DNA of 64,000 bases, taken from Dipteris shenzhenensis. Taxonomy: Eukaryota; Polypodiophyta; Polypodiopsida; Gleicheniales. The stretch is from the NCBI GenBank assembly GCA_047967505.1, contig CM106539.1; one strand, 5' to 3'. Shown in pieces: positions 49,201 through 61,200 of this stretch. Positions within the stretch are counted from its first letter, which is position 1, and every line of letters begins with the position of its first letter. Under the pieces are notes generated by a model. That model was not told the origin of the DNA. It searched no databases and saw only the letters and a program-made list of their open reading frames with translations. The position numbers and the translations under genes are program-made.

Positions 49201-52200
49201 GCCTTAATTATAATCAAGTCTCTCCGACCGAAGTTGGCACAACTCTCCAACCGAAGTTGGCACATCTTGGTTAACCGTAGTTAACCCTCTTGGCGCGTGC
49301 CAAGTCTCGTTGACCGAAGTCAACACTCTCTGACCATAGCCGGCTCTGTGGTTCTCTGGTTAACCGCAGTTAACTCTTTTGGTAATAAACCAAGTCTCCC
49401 CGATTGAAGTCAGGTTTACTTGACCAGAGTCAAGTATCTTTGACCGCAGTCAATTCTTTGACCATTAAAGGAACTCTTTGACCATAATTAACATAGATGG
49501 AAAACTTTTTAATTATGATAAAATAAATGGTCAATTGTACTTTGACTTAGGATATTTACATTGTGGTGACAGCAGGTATTTTCTACATCTTCACTCTGCG
49601 AGGGATTCGCTGGTTGTATAGTCCTCCCACTTGGTTGTTAGCCCCAGTTCCAGAGATCCCCTAGGCAGTAAGTTGGGGTTTCTCAGGAACAGGCCGGTTT
49701 TTCTTTTAGTCTTTTTCGATTTTTTTTCCAGTCTCAGTACCTTCGGAGCTGTTGTCTTGTATGAAATCTTTCAAGCATTAATAGAAGGTTCCTTTCTTGG
49801 GGGGAAAAACAAAGTAAATCAAATAACCAACTGCTTGCTGATAGAGAGTGACATCACATCACATGCACGGCTGCCATCCTTAGAAGATATGTGAAAACCA
49901 GGCTCTAATGGTGTGGATACTGGCTTGCAATCCTCAAACGGAAAACTCTGCAAAAGTTGTCCAATATACTTGGATTGTGACATCAAAATGCCCCTCTCAC
50001 TGCTAGCAAATTGAATGCTTAGATAGTAATGCGAAAGACCAAGATCAGACATAGCAAATGTCTTCTGCAAGTCAAGCTTAAAAGGTGTAATTTGCTCAGC
50101 ACGTGTCTCAGTCACAAGCATGTCATTCACATAGAGCACTAAAATTAGCAAATCTGTCCCACTCTTGCGGATGTAAAGGGTAGCATTTGTAGGGCTGTTC
50201 TGAAAGCCAAGTGTGAGTAAATGAGCATGAATCTTGTAATACCAAGCTTGGGTGCTTGCTTCAATCCATAGAGGGCTTTCTTTAAGCGGCATACCTTGCT
50301 TTCAGAACCTTCAACCTCAAAGCCAGGAGGTTGGGAAAGAAATACCTCTTCTTGCAAATGCCCATGAAGAAAAGCTGTCTTGATATCAAGCTGATGTACC
50401 TCCCAATGAAAGTGGGCAGCAAAGGAAATAACAATGCAGATAGTAGTGATCGTGGAAGTGGGGGCAAAAGTCTCCTCAAAGTCAATGCCTTGCTACTGAG
50501 CATAGCCCTTAGCAACAAGACGGGCTTTGTAACGGTCCAGTGAACCATTATTTTTCCGTTTAATCTTATAAACCCACCACGTAGTTCCAATGGCATTCTT
50601 GCCAGGAGGCAAGTCACACAACTCCCGAGTGTTATTTTGATAGATTCAGCTTGCATAGCCTTCAATCAACAATCATTCTGAAAGGCATCCTGATGGCATA
50701 ATGGCTCTTCATTGCATGCTGTAGCAACCAATGCACAAGCAACCAAATTAGAATGCTCTTTGCCGACAATGGCTCTAGTACGGGCTGGCAGAGGAGTATC
50801 CTGTTTGCTGTCTTTTAATGTGTCAAGGAGCCAACGGGAGACCTTCTTGGGCTCTTGGATGTCAGCTCTTTCCTGGTCAAGAGCCTTGTGCATAGTGTCC
50901 TGATCATGATGAGGCATATCAGCCTGTAAATGAGGCTGAATATCATGCTGCACATGGGGCTGCAAATGACCAACAAATGGAGGAGGAGCAACCTCAGATG
51001 TGACATCATCATGAGCATCTGACGAAAACAACGGCATCAAGCTGTCAAAGAGATATGGGGCATCAACAACGGGCTGTTTTTGACAGTCCAGCAAAGACGT
51101 GGTGGAGGATTCATCAAAGACAACATACAGCTTTATCATCCAACTTGGTGCGTGTCTGAGAAGGCACATGGGCATATGCCAAGCATCCAAAAGTCCTCAT
51201 GTGAGAAATTTTTGGCTTATGACCTATCCAAGCCTTATAAGGTGTGATGGTCTAATCTGTTCAAAATGTAATTAGCACACATAACGGCATCCAACCACAA
51301 CTTGTTACGCAAGTGCTTGCCTTTCAACATACACCTAGCCATCTCCATCACTGTTCTATTCTTGTGCTCAGCCATGGGATTTTGTTGCGGAGTATCAGGC
51401 ACTGTGCACTGATGATGAATGCCACCTAAGGCCAAAAAAAGAGCAAATTGCTTTGACATATATTCACCTCCCCTGTCTGTATTAAGGTGAGCAATGTGCA
51501 GCCCACTCTCATTCTCAGCCAAGGTAATAAAATGCTTGAAGCATGTAGAAACTTCAGATTTGGATTTTAATGTGAAAATCCCAGTGTACCTGGTGAAGTC
51601 ATCAATGAATGTGACAAAATAATAGAATCCCCCAAGAGGTGCAACCCGCATGGGTCCTCAAACATCACCATGAACCAAATAAAGATTGTGTGGGGCTCCA
51701 ACTCTCCCATTCTTGGGATATGCAGAATGGTGTATCTTACCAAGCAAACAAGGCTCACAAACATGTTTTGAAGGCATATGCATTTTGGGAAGATCAACAA
51801 CCATACCATCCTTATGTAACTTCACCAAATCCCCAAAGTTGAGGTGTCCAAACCTCTCATGCCCCAAATGGGTATCTGCCATGGTATATGCATTTTGGGA
51901 AGATCAACAACCATACCATCCTTATGTAACTTCACCAAAGCCCCAAAGTTGAGGTGTCTAAACCTCTCATGCCACAAATGGGTATTTGCCATGGTAGAGA
52001 AATCAAGAGCAAAGGCATCTGCATCTGCAAATCCAACATCATCCAAGCATGTGTCATAAGCATCAAGTCTATAGAGTCCTCTAGTCAATGTCCCAGTCAA
52101 GACCATGGTAAAGGCATGTGTAGCATCATACACTGCACACTGAACACCATAAAAAAGAACATGATAGCCACATCATAGTTGCTAGACGTTTGGAAATTTT

Positions 52201-55200
52201 TCCAAACGTGTTTCGATTCAAAATTTTCCCCAGGTGCTTGTTTTACCAAAAATTATATGCCTACTATATAAGTACACATTCCTGAGACCCAAAATGCATG
52301 ATTTCATGCACTAATGGCACCCAGAACACTGAGGAACATAGAGGAAAACATTTCAGCAATCTAATATGTTCATACACTTAGAAGTGAGCCTAGGAAGGCG
52401 TTTCCAACAAAGCGTTATGGCGACAGCTCCTTGAACTGTTTTGATAAAAAATAGGGCAAAAAATTGACCTTAGGGCCTTGTGCCCCAAAAACCACTGCAA
52501 AAAAAACACGTTTGGCAACGTTTCAAAAAATAAAAAACACGTTTCATTGCAACTATGAGCCACATGTAGCTATGGCTAAAATAGAAATAAGGTTCTTGCG
52601 AATGCATGGAACATAAAGCTCATTTTCTAGTGACAAGACTACCAGAAACAGAAGTAAGAGCAACTTGCCCAACGCCTTTCATTGTATATGATGCATTATT
52701 GGACATGTGACACTCCTGCCTTTAGATGTATGCTCAAGTGAGCTAAATAACTTCCTGCAGGAAGTAATGTGCTTGCTAGCACCACTATCAAAGAACCTGG
52801 CAGTAGATACATCAGAAATTGTCATGCACACATCATGAACATCATGAATATTAGGATTATACTGACATGTAACCAAGATAGCCCAGTGCTGGTCTTGTGC
52901 AAAATTTGCTGACTCATGTTGATCTTTTGGAGTAGTAGAACTCGATACTACAAGACCAGACTCTTTCTTCTTCTTTTCAAAAGCAATTCTCTTCATGCAT
53001 TCAGAGATATCATGCCAAGGTTTCCTGTAATAGTTGCATCTCTTCTTCTTCTTGTTATCCCCCAAAGAAGAGGCTCCATGGGAGTGACCATGAGGGGGTT
53101 TACCAGCTGAAACCTTGCCATTGCCTTTGTTTTTATGCTGGGCAGCAAAGGCTTGATCACTAGCCATAGAAGCATTGCGATTTGCACGGCTTTGTTACTC
53201 ATGAAGGAGAAGAGCAGCCAGCTGGTCAAAAGAATAATGGTTGGCATTTCCACCTGCAACCAACCTCAATGTAGTAGCAAAGCCTTGATAAGAGTGAGGC
53301 AACCCATCAAGTGTATTAGAAACAAGCTGAGAATCAGGCACCACCTCATCAATATTAGCCAATTGCTCTTTCAAATCCTTCACATTGGTAAGATAGGCAT
53401 CCATGTTACTGTTGGGGTAAAGGCACATTGCCAACCCTTCATTAAAAGATAGGACACCTATGACTGTCTTAAGACAGTCATAGGGTAAACCTAATCCTAA
53501 TAAAACACAAGTGAGTTTGTGGTGTGGCTCATCATTTTTCACACCCGCACTTGAGTGTCTCTCTCTCTGACTCTCACTCTCTTGCTCTTCTTCCCCCTTC
53601 ACTCCCTTTCAACTGGTATCAGAGCCATTCCCTTCACTCCCTAGCCTACCCACCCCCCTTCCGTACGGACGTACGGACAGCGCCGTACGACCGTACGTCA
53701 TCCGTACAGTCGTACGGACGGACTTCGGCGGCGCATTGTGAGGCATAGCTGCAGGGCGGCGGCGCATTTTCGCCTGCAGGGCAGCAGACCAGGGCGGCGG
53801 CGCTTTGGCGAAAGCGGGCTGCAGGGCGACAGCGCGGGCGTGGGCGCGAGCTGTGGCATGGGCACGAGCGGCGACGCGGGTCGCGGGCCTCTTTGCATAG
53901 CAGCTGCTAGCTGCAGCTCGAGGCGCCGCATCAAGCAAGCAGCCAGCAGCTGCATAGCAGCTGCTACTAGCTGCTAAGCCTCTCGAGGCATCGCGCAGCT
54001 GGATCTCCTTTGACGTGCGTGTGCGCGCGTAGAGAGCTTGGCAAGTACAGCATTCGATTTTTCGCTGAAAAGACTCGACAGAATTTTTTTTTGGGGAAGC
54101 GTGCCTACTGCAGGTACAGGAAGTACAGCAGGTACTCTGCAGGTACAGAAAAGTACAGCAGGCACACAAATTTTTTTTGGGAGAGGAATAGTGCTGAAGC
54201 ACTCTGTTTTGTGCGTGGTACATGCATGTACGCGCAAGTACGGAAGTACATGAAGCGTTCCTGATGCATTCCTGAAGCATTTCAGCTGTATACTGTGCAT
54301 TTGTTGAGGTACAGCAGGTACTCTCGTGTCCCTCACGCTTGAGGTGACTTGTGCCACAGTGGTGGTGTTTGCGCAGTTACTTGTCTTTCAGGAAGGTCAG
54401 ATGCTTGTTTTGCAGAAGCTTCTATGCATTTACTGAGTGCAATTCTCAGTTTTGGGTGACCATTTCAAAGGGATTTTGCCTGGACGTGTTTGCAGTATAT
54501 GCCTTGAGGCAGTGTGTAGCCAGGGAGCACACATTTGCTTTGTTTCCGCAGTGCATTTGGTGACATTTGTTGCAGGTCACATTCTTTGTACGCACTTTGA
54601 AAATCTCAGTTGAGCCACGCTTGGTCAGGGCGCATCGAGTTTACTCGGTCCCTAACTGCCCATCGTTGACAGTGCTCAAAAGATTTTCTTCTTGGTGTTT
54701 GTACGCTGTGATTTGTGTTGTTACTGAGTACACAGGGGCAGTCTATGCATTGCACATTGTCAGGTAAAAGTGTCAGAGAGATTTTCATATTGCATGCTAC
54801 CTCAGTGTTGAGGTGTTCTCCACTTGATTCAGGTGTCAGATCAAAGGGCTTTTGCCCAGACTTTGTTTGATAGCACTTGGGTTACCGACAGAGATCTTCA
54901 GATGCATTTTCTCCCCTTGGTATAAGGGTGATTGCTTGGGATTTATCCCATTTACTGTTGCAGGTTATGTGACAGGCTGAAGTGTCATTTTTTTTTTGGG
55001 TGTTTGCCAAGTGGTTTCTGCAATTTAACTCAGTGCAATACCTCATCTGAGGTGGGAGAAGTGATCAGTACAGTCAGCACAGCAGTGTTTACAGCAGTGT
55101 TTGTGGTTTGTCAACAGCAGTGTTTGTGGTTTGTCAGATGATTATGCACTGTTGAGCACTTGTTGAGCAGCTGCAGCAGTCTGAAATTACTGTTTTTATG

Positions 55201-58200
55201 CCTCTTTGAGCACAGTACAGTGTGTCAGAAGGTATAGTATTTGCAGGGTCATTTACTGTTTTGCTGCAGATTTTCCTGACAGTAAAAACAGCACCATTGA
55301 GAGTGCTTCTGGCTCTTGAATAGAGCAGTTTTTTTTTCTGAGAAATCAGAATTTTTATTCAGTCTTTTTACTTCCAGGGAGTCAGGTACTTTCCTCATCT
55401 GATATGGCATCAGGGGGAGGTGATTCTTCAATTCTGAACATAAAGAAACTGGAAGGAGCACACAACTATGCATTATGGGCAGAACAGTGCTTGAATGTAC
55501 TTCTGTTAAAGAAGATTGCTAAGCCCATAAGGGTGAAGGGTGTCAAGCCATCTGACATGGCAGCTGATGACTGGGAAGAGCTTGATTTGTCTGCGAGGGC
55601 AGCTATCATGCTCACTATTTCAGACATTCTTGTGTTCAATGTACAGGCTGAAAAGACCTCTTATGGTCTATGGCAAAGGCTAGAAGAATTGTATGCCCAA
55701 AAGAGCTCAGCCAGTAAGGTTTATTGGTTGAAGAAGCTGGTCGATTTTCGCATGAAGGAAGGTACAACTATGACCTCACACTTGAGTGAGTTCAATGCCA
55801 TCTTTACACAGCTGATTGCACAGGGGTTGAACCTTGATGAAGAGTTCAAGGCTACTTTCTTGCTGTGTACCCTCCCCGAGAGTTGGGACACTTTCAAGAC
55901 CACCCTGTCAAACTCGAATGCCACTCTTATTTATGCTGATGTAGAGAGCTCTCTCCTTATGGAGGAGATGAGTAGGAAGAATAATGCGGGCAGCAAGTCT
56001 TCAAATGCTTTGCAGGTACAGGACAGAGGCAGGACTCAGCAGAAGGGGAGATCTGCTAGTAAGTCCAAATCCCGCAGTCAGTCCCGTGGCAAAAAGGACA
56101 TTGAATGCTTTTATTGTGGCAAGAAGGGACATGTGAAGTCTAAGTGCTTCAAGTTCATACGGGATCAGAAAGCCAAGAAGGCTGAAACAAAGGATGCAGG
56201 AAATGCAAGCAAAGGCAAAGGCAAGGCCAAGGCAGATGACTTGGATGCAGTGAATGTTGCAGCAGAGGACAGTGACAGTGACATACATGGATGATGTTTT
56301 ATGCTCTTCTGCTGTAATAGCACATGCTTTGGTTGTTGATGGCCATGACATGCACACCTGGCTCTTTTCAGGTGCCTCTTTTCATGTTACTCCTCATAGG
56401 GAGTGGTTTACTTCCTATACAGGTACTCATGGAGTTGTTCATCTTGGGAACAACTATGCATGTCAGATTGCAGGGATTGGCAGTATACAGATAGTATTTC
56501 CTGATGGACGGTCATTTATGCTTGATGGTGTTCGCCATGTGCCGCAAATCAAGAAAAATCTGATTAGCACTGGCTTATTGGATGACAGTGGTTACCACAC
56601 CACATTTGGGGATTCCAAATGGGTGATTACTGATGGCCAGACTGTAGTGGCTGAGGGTTTTAAGAGTGATACCTTGTACCCTCTTTATGTTTCCAGTGTG
56701 GGTAATCATGTTGTTGCCATAACCGAGCTGCCAAAGATTTCATTGTGGCATAGCCGGTTGGGACACATGTCTGTTAAAGGAATGCAAGAACTGTCACGTT
56801 TGGGTTATCTGCCGCCTCTTTCTTTTTCAGATTTGCCTACTTGTGATCATTGTATATTTGGCAAGCATTCTGTGACTCCTCATAAGAGGAGAACTCCCCA
56901 GAATAGAGCACCACTTGATCTAGTGCACACTGATTTGTGTGAGATGCCACAGTTATCACTAGGGGGTGCAAAATATTTTATTACTTTCATTGATGATGCC
57001 ACACGTAAGGTGTGGGTCTATTTCTTGAAGCATAAGGGAGATGCCTTAGATGCTTTCAAGAAGTTTGTCGCTCAGGTTGAGAATCGGACAGGACGCAAGC
57101 TCAAATGCCTCAGGTCCGATAATGGGGGTGAGTATTTGTCACATGCTTTTGTGCAGTTTTGCCAAGCTAAGGGCATCAAACAGCCCCTCATAATGCATCT
57201 CAAAATGGTGCAAGTGAGCGGATGAATCGAACTATTCAGGAGAAGGTTCGATGTATGTTGTCTTATGCTGCATTACCCCATGGCTTTTGGGCAGAAGCCG
57301 TGCAAACAGCAGTTCACATTATTAACAGGTCGCCAAACAAGGCTTTGGAGTTGAAAGTGTCAGAGGAGGTGTGGTCTGGCAAGCCACCTTCATATAAGCA
57401 CTTACGTGTATTTGGCTGCGAGTGCTTTGCTCATGTACGCAAAGAACTACGCACCAAACTGGATCCAAAGTCTACAAGGCTTTGGAGTTGAAAGTGTCAG
57501 AGGAGGTGTGGTCTGGCAAGCCACCTTCATATAAGCACTTACGTGTATTTGGCTGCGAGTGCTTTGCTCATGTACGCAAAGAACTACGCACCAAACTGGA
57601 TCCAAAGTCTATCAGATGCATCTTTATGGGTTATGGTGACGAAGGTGAAATGGGGTACAGGTTATGGGATCCCGTTAAACGGAAGATTATACGCAGCAAT
57701 GATGTCATCTTTAAAGAGGATAGTGTACACAAGGAACCCGTGCAACCTGTGGAATACAGGAGGGTTATTTATGATGATGTTGGACAGCAAAGAATGCCCA
57801 TTTATATGCAGCAGCAGCCTGCTGCAGATCACCCTGTTCAAGAGGGTATACAGGCTGAAAATCAGCCAGATAATTTTGCCAATGATGCACCACTGGATAT
57901 GCCAGCAGATGGAGCTGTAGCACAGCCAGATATGGTGGTACAGCCACCCGTCATGCATGAAGAACAGGCTGGACAGCAGCCTAATCCGGAACATTTTGTT
58001 AGGAGGAGCACCCGTGTACAACGGCCTCCTGCCAGGTTTGTTCTAGGAGCCAATAATGTGGCTGATTTTATCATGCTGACAGATTGTGGTGAGCCTTCCA
58101 GCTTCAAGGAAGCTATGGGAAGAACAGAGAAAAAGAAGTGGGAGAAAGCCATGCAGTCAGAAATGGACTCCCTACTTCAGAATGATACATGGGACTTGGT

Positions 58201-61200
58201 GCAGTTACCTGCAGGCAGAAAAGTTTTGCCATGCAAGTGGGTTTACAAAGTCAAAGTGGATTCAAATGCTTTATTGAGGTATAAGGCCAGATTGGTTGCC
58301 AAGGGATTTAAGCAGGAGAAGGGCATTGACTTTGATGAGATTTTTTCCCCTGTAGTCAAGATGACTACTTTGAGAGCAGTGTTGGCTCTTGTTGCTCATG
58401 ATGACATGGATTTATGTCAGATGGATGTGAAGACAGCCTTTCTTCACGGAGATCTCCATGATGAGATCTATATGAGTCAGCCAGAGGGATATGCTGTTAA
58501 AGGGAAAGAGTAGCTTGTGTGTAAGCTCAAGAGGAGCTTGTATGGACTCAAGCAGGCGCCAAGGGAATGGTACAAGAAGTTTGATGCCTTCATGCAGTCC
58601 CAAGGGTATCATCGGTGTGAGACCGATCATTGCTTGTACACCAAACGGGCAAAGGATGGCAGTTTGATGCTACTCATTCTATATGTGGATGACATGCTTA
58701 TTGCCAGTAAATCTCAGCATGAGATTAGTGCTTTGAAGAAACAACTGCATAAGTCTTTTGATATGAAAGACTTGGGTGATGCAAATCATATTCTTGGCAT
58801 GCGGATTACTCGTGACAGGTCCAAGGGACTTTTGTTTCTGTCACAAAAGGAGTATATTGACAAAGTACTGCAGAGGTTTAAAATGGAGGGGGGGAAGTCT
58901 ATTAGTACCCCGTTGCCTCCACATTTAAAACTCAGCAGTAAGGACAGCCCCAGATCAGATGATGATAAGGCTGAAATGGCCAAGGTTCCGTATGCATCTG
59001 CAGTTGGATCTTTGATGTATGCCATGGTTGCCACTCGTCCGGATATTGCTTTTGCGGTGGGAGTCATCAGCAGGTATATGGCAAATCCAGGCAAGCGGCA
59101 CTGGGAAGCAGTGAAAGGTGTCTTGAGGTATCTCAAGGGTACCAAAGACTTGTGCATATGCTATGGTAGGCAAGATGCATTGGTGCATGGTTTTACAGAT
59201 TCAGACTATGCAGGGAATGCAGATAACCGGAAGTCTACTACCGGTTATATTTTCACATTTGCAGGAGGTGCTATATCATGGGTGTCTCGGTTGCAGAAAT
59301 GCGTTGCACTGTCAACCACAGAAGCTGAATATGTTGCAGCCACTGAGGCCTGCAAGGAAGCAATATGGCTTACTCAGCTGGTGGGAGATTTGGGCATTAC
59401 AGGAGATACGCCAGTTTTGCATTGTGATAGTCAGAGTGCTATCATGTTGGCAAAGAATCCGGTCTTTCATCAGAAGACCAAGCACATAGAAGTGAAATAT
59501 CATTTCATCAGGGAGGTACTGGAAGACAAGCGACTTGAGCTTGTGAAAGTGCATACTGATGATAATCCTGCAGATTTGCTCACTAAGAGCTTGCCTACAG
59601 AGCGGTTTGCACATTGCCGCCACATCATGGGATTAGGATGAGACCATTCTTACTTTATGGTCTTGTATACAGTAACTGTATATTGCTGTAATTTTTATTC
59701 TTTTCTCCCCTTTAGGCACATTGGCCTTTAGGTGGGAGGTTGTTGGGGTAAAGGCACATTGCCAACCCTTCATTAAAAGATAGGACACCTATGACTGTCT
59801 TAAGACAGTCATAGGGTAAACCTAATCCTAATAAAACACAAGTGAGTTTGTGGTGTGGCTCATCATTTTTCACACCCGCACTTGAGTGTCTCTCTCTTTG
59901 ACTCTCACTCTCTTGCTCTTCTTCCCCCTTCACTCCCTTTCAGTTACCACCCTCTTCAAGCTTCAAATCCTTCAACTGCTTGCGCAGATAGGAAACCCTC
60001 TCCCCTGATGTAAGGAGGCAAGCTGGTTCCATTCTTGCTTTGCTGTCTTGCAAGACCGGATATGAGGGATAATGACCCTTTTCACTGAAAGAGCAATCAC
60101 GACCATCCCACTGAATCTGTTCCTGTGTAGGAGGCATCACGAGCATCCCACTGAATCTGCTCTTGTGTAGGAGGCAAAGTACCTGTAGTAGAAGATGCAG
60201 ATGCTCCAGAAGTAGCATTAGACCCATCATTTGATGAGCTTGAAGAAGTACGTGTAGCATCAGAAGCTGCACCGGTGTAGGCCTGGCCTCAGAGCTTGAA
60301 ACAATATGCCACAAATTTTTGCCATCAAGCTTGTCATCAGCCCCAAGCTTCCCAAACAAATCATCCTTATTGCCAGCCATTGTGCCAAAAATACGAGGCA
60401 AAAGCACCAATTTGACAAAGCAATTGAGAGGAGAACACTCTCCCAAAACCAAAGGCAAATGTCTGCACAAGCTTCAAAGATTTTCATTGCAAATGTGTGG
60501 CTGTCACAAAGTGTACCGGCTGCAAAAGAGATTCCCAAAGGCAACACGAGGCCTTCCAAGGCAACACAGGGCCTTTCCAATATGCCAAGTATAACAAAAG
60601 AAAGGACTGTTTTGCTGGAAATGAAGGAAGCCTTGCAGTAGGTGCTGTAAGGGACTGGAAATGACAAACGAAGGGCGCCAAAAGAAGTTGGAAAATGAAA
60701 ATTACACCAAGGATGTATGCTTCTCAACAACCTGAGGTGGCAAGCTCTCAGCCCAAGGTTAAGAACCAGCAAATGAGAGCACGAGGCTGCAAAAGAGGGC
60801 TCCAAAATGCAGCTGCAAGCTCCAATTGAGAGAATCAGCTGGTGTAGGGCTTCAAAATGCAAGAGCAACCCACATGTGTGAAAATCGGCTGGTGTAGAGA
60901 CTCCCGTAGGCGTTGCAGCTGCAGGTTGGTGACTTCAGGTGCTCAAGAATGCAAAAACTGGTCACGAAATAGGTCCGTACAGTTGTAGCAGCCCACACGT
61001 GTGAAGGGCGGCTATGAAAACAGCTCGGCAGAATCCCTAATGCTCCGAAATGTGCAAAGTGGTTGTCTTGAATGCTCCGTACAACTGTAGCAGTTCACAT
61101 GTGCGGATGGCAGCTGTCCGTACTGCAGCTACAGGGCATAAAATGCTCTGAAATGCTAAACAAGGCCTCAATGAGCAATAGAAGCAGGTGGCTATGCAAC

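Larger units (their letters stand above)
40971..49572 (-). mobile_element. G3: Ty3/gypsy element with both LTRs, target duplication GCAGG, holding copia-2
   Basis: The right (5') LTR is 48613-49572 (960 bp). The left (3') LTR is 40971-42589 because it carries a 686-bp insert. GCAGG precedes 40971 and follows 49572. The PBS complement GGCTCTGATACCA is at 48599-48611 and a polypurine tract follows 42589. Integrase and part of RNase H are read on minus; RT, protease and gag are gone. They were lost with the 3' half of copia-2 in a deletion that joins copia-2 to the G3 leader at about 48281. Confidence 0.9.
53410..59942 (+). mobile_element. Copia-4: complete-length copia element, target duplication GTTAC
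   Basis: LTRs at 53410-53611 and 59741-59942 are each 202 bp and differ at one site (CTCTGACTC/CTTTGACTC). GTTAC flanks both sides. The PBS TGGTATCAGAGCC is at 53614-53626; a polypurine tract AGGTGGGAGGT ends at 59740. A 1.8-kb leader, gag, protease, integrase, RT and RNase H follow. It sits in copia-3 gag, so it is younger than copia-3. Despite near-identical LTRs, its coding region has at least five lesions. Confidence 0.95.

Noticed and set aside
49138-49490. CRISPR array
   Set aside because: Units are unequal hairpins with differing stems inside a plant LTR; there are no constant repeats with unique spacers.
53609-54280. 223-codon minus-strand frame in the copia-4 leader
   Set aside because: Antisense to a GC-rich leader, Ala-rich, no similarity; GC content alone gives such frames.
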